Source of the DNA: Actinoplanes aureus
Lineage (GTDB): Bacteria; Actinomycetota; Actinomycetes; Mycobacteriales; Micromonosporaceae
Length of the DNA stretch: 64,000 nucleotides
Assembly (NCBI RefSeq): GCF_015704865.1
Contig: NZ_JADQTO010000013.1
Location: 154,360-218,359, forward strand
Direction: 5' to 3'
Shown: piece after piece, positions 59,656-64,000 of the stretch
Position numbering within the stretch: the stretch's first letter is position 1
Layout: every line of letters starts with the position of its first letter
Notes under the pieces: generated by a model
Told to the model about the DNA's origin: nothing
The model's input: only the letters and a program-made list of their open reading frames with translations
Databases searched by the model: none
Program-made: the position numbers and the translations under genes

Positions 59656-60638
59656 GACGGCCGCGGCCTTCGGCCGGGTCACCGGGGTCGGGGTTGGGCT
59701 CGCAGGCTGGGGGTCCGGAGGTGGCGGGCTCGAACCCGCAGGGGGCGGGCTTGGATTCGGCGGCCGGGTCACCGGGGTCGGGGTTGGGCTCGCAGGCTGG
59801 GGGTCCGGAGGTGGCGGGCTCGAACCCGCAGGGGGCGGGTCTGAATTCGGCGAAGGCGGTGCCGGATCCGCAGTCGCCGGCGGGGAGGGGGTTGCTTACC
59901 GGCAAGGTTGTGGTGGTGACTGCGGCGGCCGGGGCCGGGATCGGTTCGGCGGTCGCCCGGCGCTGCCTGGACGAGGGTGCCCGGGTGGTGCTCGGCGACA
60001 GCCACGAGCGCCGGCTCGGCGAGATCCGGGACCGGCTCGCCGACGCGTACCCGGCCCGGGTCTGGGCGGTGCCGTGCGACGTGACCGACGAGGCCGGCGT
60101 CCAGCGGCTGATCAACGGCGCCGCCGACCGGTACGGGCGCCTGGACGTGCTGGTCAACAACGCCGGGCTGGGTGGTGACCGGCCGGTGACCAGGATGAGC
60201 GACGACGAGTGGGACCTGGTCCTCGACGTCACGCTGACCGGTACGTTCCGGTGCACCCGGGCCGCGCTGCGCCGCATGATCGCCCAGGGTGGCGGCGGTG
60301 CCGTGGTCAACAACGCCTCGGTGCTCGGCTGGCGGGCGCAGGCCGGTCAGGCGCACTACGCGGCGGCGAAGGCCGGGGTGATGGCGTTCACCCGGTGCGT
60401 GGCGCTGGAGGTCGCCGAGCACGGCATCCGGGTCAACGCGGTGGCACCCAGCCTGGCCGCGCATCCCTTTCTCAGCAAGGTGATCAGCGAGGACGAGCTG
60501 ACCGCGCTCGCCGGCCGGGAGGCGTTCGGCCGGGCGGCGCACCCGTGGGAGGTGGCGACCGTGGTGGCGTTCCTCGCCAGTGACTACGCGTCCTATCTGA
60601 CCGGTGAATGCATCTCGGTCAGCAGTCAGCACCCGTAG
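59652..60638 (+). CDS. ipdF: IpdF-like short-chain dehydrogenase with repeat-derived N-terminus
   Basis: From about residue 80 the protein is a normal SDR: GLLTGKVVVVTAAAGAGIGSAVARR, VNNAGLGGDRPVTRMSD, NNASVLGWRAQAGQAHYAAAKAGVMAFTRCVALE (Ser-Tyr-Lys) and a normal end. IpdF acts on a ring hydroxyl during HIP breakdown, and position after fadE30 supports this. Residues 1-69 are low in complexity and consist largely of a 30-residue repeat encoded by a 90-bp tandem duplication. GTG 59652 overlaps the fadE30 stop (GTGA), but GTG 59859 gives a protein of usual length (259 residues). The true start is undecided. Confidence 0.82.
   Translation: MRRPRPSAGSPGSGLGSQAGGPEVAGSNPQGAGLDSAAGSPGSGLGSQAGGPEVAGSNPQGAGLNSAKAVPDPQSPAGRGLLTGKVVVVTAAAGAGIGSAVARRCLDEGARVVLGDSHERRLGEIRDRLADAYPARVWAVPCDVTDEAGVQRLINGAADRYGRLDVLVNNAGLGGDRPVTRMSDDEWDLVLDVTLTGTFRCTRAALRRMIAQGGGGAVVNNASVLGWRAQAGQAHYAAAKAGVMAFTRCVALEVAEHGIRVNAVAPSLAAHPFLSKVISEDELTALAGREAFGRAAHPWEVATVVAFLASDYASYLTGECISVSSQHP
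59671..59850. repeat. 90-bp tandem duplication at the start of ipdF
   Basis: 59671-59760 and 59761-59850 match at 87 of 90 positions, the differences being near the right end of the unit. Each unit includes the hairpin GCGGG-CTCGAA-CCCGC. The duplication keeps the frame. Confidence 0.92.
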
Positions 60639-60669
60639 GGCTTTTCATCGATGTTACGGGCCAGTAGAT

Positions 60670-60683
60670 TGTAACGCGTTCTA
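60670..60683. promoter_or_regulatory. KstR-type box before the PorA-family gene
   Basis: TGTAACGCGTTCTA fits TnnAACnnGTTnnA at all fixed positions. It lies 16 bases before the ATG of the gene at 60700 and 31 bases after ipdF, so it should control the PorA-family gene and glycosyltransferase. Confidence 0.82.
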
Positions 60684-60699
60684 CTGTGGGGAGGACGCG

Positions 60700-61752
60700 A
60701 TGAAGCGGCGGATCACAGGTGCCACACTCTTCGGGCTGGGCATCCTCTGCGTGCTCCTGGCGGGCGCGCTGGCCTGGATAATCGTCCCGTCGCAGCGGAA
60801 GGTGCCCCTAGACCTGATCCCGCCGGACGTGGTCCTGGAGGCGTCGAACGCCACATTCGCGCAGGTGCAGCTCGGCCCGGACGGTGCACCGCAGCTCACC
60901 GTGGAGAACGCCGGCCTGCGCGCGACCACCGGCATCAAGCCCGACTTCGAGGCCGCCGCCGACCTCACCGGCGACCTCGAGGGCAACACGGTGATCTGGA
61001 ACGTGTTCAACGCGACCGACCGGGCCGACACGGGTGCCGCGGTCAACCGGTCGGAGAGCCGGATCGCCCTCGACCGCGAGTCCGGCGAGGCCGTGACGTG
61101 GCCCGGCCAGTGCCACAACGAGGCCCCTCAGGACCCGAGCCAGAACACCGCCTGCACTCCGGGCAACGTGGACTTCGAAGGTCAGCTCTACCTCTTCCCG
61201 TTCGGTACGCAGAAGCAGACCTACCTGTACTGGGACTCCGCCCTGCACGAGGCGCTGCCGATGGAGTACCAGGCCGAGGAGGAGTACAACGGCCTGCCCA
61301 CGTACCGGTTCGAGCAGCAGATCCCGCAACAGATCATCAACCTGGAACCGCAGGAGCTGAGCGCGCTGCTCGGCTTCCTCACCCCGGGCTCGACCACCGG
61401 CTCGGTCACCTACCAGGCCACCCGCACCATCTGGGTGGAGCCGGAGACCGGCGCCATCGTCGGATATCGCGAGCTGCAGCACCGCGAGCTGGTGCCGGTG
61501 GTCGGCACGCCGGTGGTCATCTTCGACGCCGACCTGGGCTACAACCAGGCCACCCTCGACGTGGTGGGCGAGAAGGCGGCCGATGGGCGCAGCCAGTTGC
61601 GGCTCCTCGGCACCTACGTTCCGATCGGCCTGGTCGTCCTGGGCCTGCTCCTCGCCGTCCTCGGCTACCTGATCGCCCGCCGGGGGAGGCGGCCGTACTA
61701 CCAGGCTCCAGCGCGCACCGCCGAACCGGAGACGACCCGCGCGCAGGCCTGA
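60700..61752 (+). CDS. PorA family (DUF3068) membrane protein
   Basis: The 350-residue protein has one N-terminal membrane helix (about 6-29), a large external domain (about 30-310, with FLFPFGTQKQTYLYWDSALHEALPMEY and TRTIWVEPETGAIVGYRE) and a second helix near the C-terminus (about 307-330) followed by a basic tail. This matches the actinobacterial PorA/DUF3068 family; its function is uncertain despite the porin name. ATG 60700 has GGGGAGG upstream. The KstR-type box before it suggests induction by steroids, perhaps for uptake or envelope change (inference). Confidence 0.82.
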   Translation: MKRRITGATLFGLGILCVLLAGALAWIIVPSQRKVPLDLIPPDVVLEASNATFAQVQLGPDGAPQLTVENAGLRATTGIKPDFEAAADLTGDLEGNTVIWNVFNATDRADTGAAVNRSESRIALDRESGEAVTWPGQCHNEAPQDPSQNTACTPGNVDFEGQLYLFPFGTQKQTYLYWDSALHEALPMEYQAEEEYNGLPTYRFEQQIPQQIINLEPQELSALLGFLTPGSTTGSVTYQATRTIWVEPETGAIVGYRELQHRELVPVVGTPVVIFDADLGYNQATLDVVGEKAADGRSQLRLLGTYVPIGLVVLGLLLAVLGYLIARRGRRPYYQAPARTAEPETTRAQA

Positions 61753-61756
61753 GCCC

Positions 61757-62881
61757 ATGGAGTCCGCCGCGCGGTCGCGCCATGTCCTGTTCCTCAACTG
61801 GAGAGACACCCGCAACCCCGACGGCGGAGGCTCCGAGGTCTTCGTCGAACGGATCGCCGCCGAGCTGGTGAGGCGCGGCCACCGGGTGACGCTGTTCTGC
61901 GCGGCGCACCCCGGCGCCCCGGCCGACGAGACCCTGCCGTCCGGCGTCCGGGTGCTGCGGCGCGGTGGGTGGCGCACCGTCTACCTGTGGGCGGCGTGGG
62001 TCTGCCTGACCGGCGGTCTGCGGCCCGATCTGATCGTGGACGTCTGCAACGGCGTGCCGTTCCTGTCGCCGCTCTATGCCGGCTGCCCGACGGTCGTCGT
62101 GGTCCACCACGTGCACCGGGAACAGTGGCCGGTGGTGCTGCCCGGCTGGCGCGGGCGGCTGGGCTGGTGGCTGGAGTCGCGGGTCGCGCCGCGCGTCTAC
62201 CGGCGGTGCCGGTACGTGACCGTGTCCGAGCCGACCCGGGAGGAGCTGATCCGGCTCGGCGTGGACCCGGCACGGATCACGATCGTTCGCAACGGGCTCA
62301 CCCCGGTCCGGGACGAGGCGGTCGCGCGTACGCCGTACCCGAGTCTTGTGGTTCTCGGAAGGCTGGTGCCGCACAAGCGGGTGGAATATGCCCTGCGCGC
62401 CCTCACGGCTCTCCCGGACGCCCGCCTGGTCGTCGCCGGACGCGGCTGGTGGGAGCCGGAGCTGCGGCGGCTGGCCGCCGAGCTCGGCGTCGCCGAGCGC
62501 ACCGAGTTCGCGGGCTACGTGAGCGAGCACCGCAAACACCGGCTGCTCGCGTCGGCCTGGGTGGCGCTGGTCCCGTCGGTCAAGGAGGGGTGGGGACTGA
62601 CCATCCTGGAGGCCGGGGCGCGCGGAACTCCGACGATCGCGTTCCGGGAGGCCGGCGGTGTGCGGGACGCCATCGTGGATGGTCAGACCGGGCTGCTCGC
62701 CGACGACCCGGACGAATTCGTGGCACTGATCCGATGGTTGCTCAGCGATGAGAAGACCCGGCAGCAGCTGGGCGAGGCCGCACACGCGTACGCCCGGGGT
62801 TTCACCTGGGCCGCGTCGGGCCGCCGCTTCGCCCAGGTCGTGGACGAGGTGGCGGCCCGGCCGCGTCAGCGAGTGCCGTAG
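61757..62881 (+). CDS. GT4 family glycosyltransferase
   Basis: The 374-residue protein has a Rossmann N-terminal half (LNWRDTRNPDGGGSEVFVERIAAELVRRGHRVTLF) and the GT4 donor-binding half with LGRLVPHKRVEYALRAL and PSVKEGWGLTILEAGARGTPTIAFREAGGVRDAI (EX7E-type Glu pair). It has no signal, so it works on the inner membrane face or in the cytosol. It follows the PorA-family gene by four bases and shares its KstR-type promoter. The acceptor may be a lipid, polysaccharide or sterol; sequence cannot decide. Confidence 0.87.
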   Translation: MESAARSRHVLFLNWRDTRNPDGGGSEVFVERIAAELVRRGHRVTLFCAAHPGAPADETLPSGVRVLRRGGWRTVYLWAAWVCLTGGLRPDLIVDVCNGVPFLSPLYAGCPTVVVVHHVHREQWPVVLPGWRGRLGWWLESRVAPRVYRRCRYVTVSEPTREELIRLGVDPARITIVRNGLTPVRDEAVARTPYPSLVVLGRLVPHKRVEYALRALTALPDARLVVAGRGWWEPELRRLAAELGVAERTEFAGYVSEHRKHRLLASAWVALVPSVKEGWGLTILEAGARGTPTIAFREAGGVRDAIVDGQTGLLADDPDEFVALIRWLLSDEKTRQQLGEAAHAYARGFTWAASGRRFAQVVDEVAARPRQRVP

Positions 62882-63033
62882 AAGTCCGGCGGCACGCCCG
62901 GGTCCCCGTTGGACGAGTTCGAGGCCACCTCGGTGGCGCTCGGATTGAGCGCGGCCATCATGGCGGTGACGCCGATGACCGCGAGAACGATCGCGATGAT
63001 CGCGCTCACCACGAGGCTCTTCACCAGTAGCAT
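62866..63033 (-). CDS. Small membrane protein, DUF2613-like
   Basis: The 55-residue protein has one membrane helix (about 7-28) and the short polar tail NGDPGVPPDFYGTR, a pattern of the actinobacterial DUF2613 family. GAGGAG lies before the ATG at 63033. It starts 10 bases after the fadA6 stop and is probably co-transcribed. Its 3' end overlaps the convergent glycosyltransferase gene by 16 bases. Function is unknown. Confidence 0.75.
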   Translation of the reverse strand: MLLVKSLVVSAIIAIVLAVIGVTAMMAALNPSATEVASNSSNGDPGVPPDFYGTR

Positions 63034-63043
63034 TCGTTACTCC

Positions 63044-64000
63044 TCACAGCCGCTCGATGATGCTCGCGGTCGACATGGCGCCACCCGCGCACATGGTGAT
63101 CAGCGCGGTGCCGCCACCCGACCGCTCCAGCTCGTGCAGTGCGGTGGTGATCAGCCGGGCGCCCGTGCTGCCGACCGGATGGCCCAGCGCGATCGCCCCG
63201 CCATTGACGTTAACCCGGTCCGGGTCCGCGCGGTACACCCCGAGCCAGGAAAGAACGACGCTCGCGAATGCCTCGTTCACCTCGACAATATCCAGATCCT
63301 CGACTTTCATGCCGGCCTTGGACAGCACCCGCCCGGTGGCGCTGATCGGCCCGTCCAGGTGGTAGTAGGGCTCCGCACCGACCAGGCACTGGGCAAGGAT
63401 CCGGGCTCGCGGGCGCATTCCGAGCTCGCGGGCCCGGTCCGCGTCCATCAGCAACACGGCCGCCGCACCGTCGGATATCTGCGACGACGTGCCCGCGGTG
63501 TGCCGCCCGTCCGGCAGCACCGGACGCAGCCCGGCCAGGCCCTCCAGAGTGGTCTCCCGCAGCCCCTGGTCACGTTGTACGCCGGCCACCGGGGTCACCT
63601 CGCGGTCGAAGCGCCCCTCCGACCAGGCCCGGGCGGCGTTCGCCTGCGAGCGCACCCCGAACCGGTCCAGATCGGTACGGCTCAGACCGCGCCGCTCGGC
63701 GATCCGCTCGGCGGCCACGTACTGGTTCGGCAGGTCGATGTCCCACGAGTCGGGGCGGGGCAGGCCGGCCGCACCCAGGTTGGCCCGCAGCGGGACCCGG
63801 CTCATCGACTCCACCCCGCAGGCGACACCGACGGAGATGGCGTCCGCCGCGATCAGCCCGGCGATCAGGTGTGCGGCCTGCTGCGCCGAACCGCACTGCG
63901 CGTCGACCGTCGTGCAGCCGGTGGTGTGCGGCAGCGCGGCGTGCAGCCAGGCGGTCCGGGTGACGTTGTTGGACTGCTCGCCGCCCTGGGTGACGCAACC
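63044..64000 (-). CDS. fadA6: FadA6-like thiolase, 5' end beyond the window
   Basis: This is the C-terminal part (318 codons plus stop) of a thiolase; the open frame continues past base 64000. It keeps the nucleophile region TTVDAQCGSAQQAAHLIAG, the His motif GGAIALGHPVGSTGARL and the second Cys in TMCAGGAM. FadA6 cleaves a beta-keto-CoA in HIP breakdown; the setting with fadD3, fadE30 and ipdF supports this. In mycobacteria kstR2 is next to fadA6, so it may lie just outside the window. A promoter cannot be seen. Confidence 0.9.
   Translation of the reverse strand, partial: GCVTQGGEQSNNVTRTAWLHAALPHTTGCTTVDAQCGSAQQAAHLIAGLIAADAISVGVACGVESMSRVPLRANLGAAGLPRPDSWDIDLPNQYVAAERIAERRGLSRTDLDRFGVRSQANAARAWSEGRFDREVTPVAGVQRDQGLRETTLEGLAGLRPVLPDGRHTAGTSSQISDGAAAVLLMDADRARELGMRPRARILAQCLVGAEPYYHLDGPISATGRVLSKAGMKVEDLDIVEVNEAFASVVLSWLGVYRADPDRVNVNGGAIALGHPVGSTGARLITTALHELERSGGGTALITMCAGGAMSTASIIERL

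Noticed and set aside
59671..59850. tRNA-like T-arm hairpins in the 90-bp repeat
   Set aside because: The GCGGG-CTCGAA-CCCGC loop is one base short of a T loop, and no cloverleaf, anticodon arm or acceptor stem can be formed.

Overview
The window reads as chromosomal DNA of a high-GC filamentous actinobacterium, most likely Micromonosporaceae (Actinoplanes-like). The evidence is GC-rich third codon positions, frequent GTG/TTG starts, 4-base ATGA/GTGA gene overlaps, several apparently leaderless promoters, a SigE-family sigma factor, a PknB-type kinase, and actinobacterial families such as DUF5701, DUF2613 and PorA/DUF3068. The genus is an inference.

Left part (about 0.2-24.2 kb): accessory and polysaccharide genes. 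A streptogramin B lyase (vgb) lies divergent to a TetR regulator, with a shared operator region. Next is a galactomannan-utilisation locus: a secreted GH5 mannanase with a CBM2 under a CelR/CebR-type box, a family-5 lipoprotein ABC importer (binding protein, two permeases, two ATPases), a ROK regulator, a GH36 alpha-galactosidase and a GH2 beta-mannosidase. It is followed by a LacI-type sensor without a DNA-binding domain. Extracellular mannan is probably cut by the mannanase, imported by the ABC system and finished inside the cell by the two exo-enzymes. A PEP-mutase-like enzyme, a beta-lactamase-fold hydrolase, an unrecognised protein, a hybrid histidine kinase and a pectinesterase follow.

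24.23-25.65 kb is a gene-free repeat island: a 127-bp palindromic MITE-like element (a truncated second copy lies at 134-229), two different degenerate tandem arrays, a 34-base G run and GC-only low-complexity DNA.

Right part (25.65-64 kb): a steroid (cholesterol-type) catabolic cluster. It includes kstR, two kstD genes and a related flavoprotein, side-chain genes (chsE1, chsE2, a fused chsH2-chsH1, ltp2), 9-alpha-hydroxylase (kshA and kshB with a small cysteine protein between them), the ring A/B genes hsaA, hsaD, hsaC, hsaB and hsaE, hsaG, hsaF, and ring C/D (HIP) genes fadD3, echA, fadE31, fadE32, fadE33, fadE30, ipdF and fadA6. Five sequences match the KstR motif TnnAACnnGTTnnA, and one matches the KstR2 motif AnCAAGnnCTTGnT between fadD3 and fadE30. 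A KstR-type box also precedes a PorA-family membrane protein and a glycosyltransferase. Non-steroid genes (lipoprotein, alpha/beta hydrolase, macrolide-type glycosyltransferase with TetR, sigma factor with membrane partner, Uma2 remnant, Ser/Thr kinase) interrupt the cluster. fadA6 runs off the right edge, so kstR2, ipdA, ipdB and ipdC may lie beyond it.
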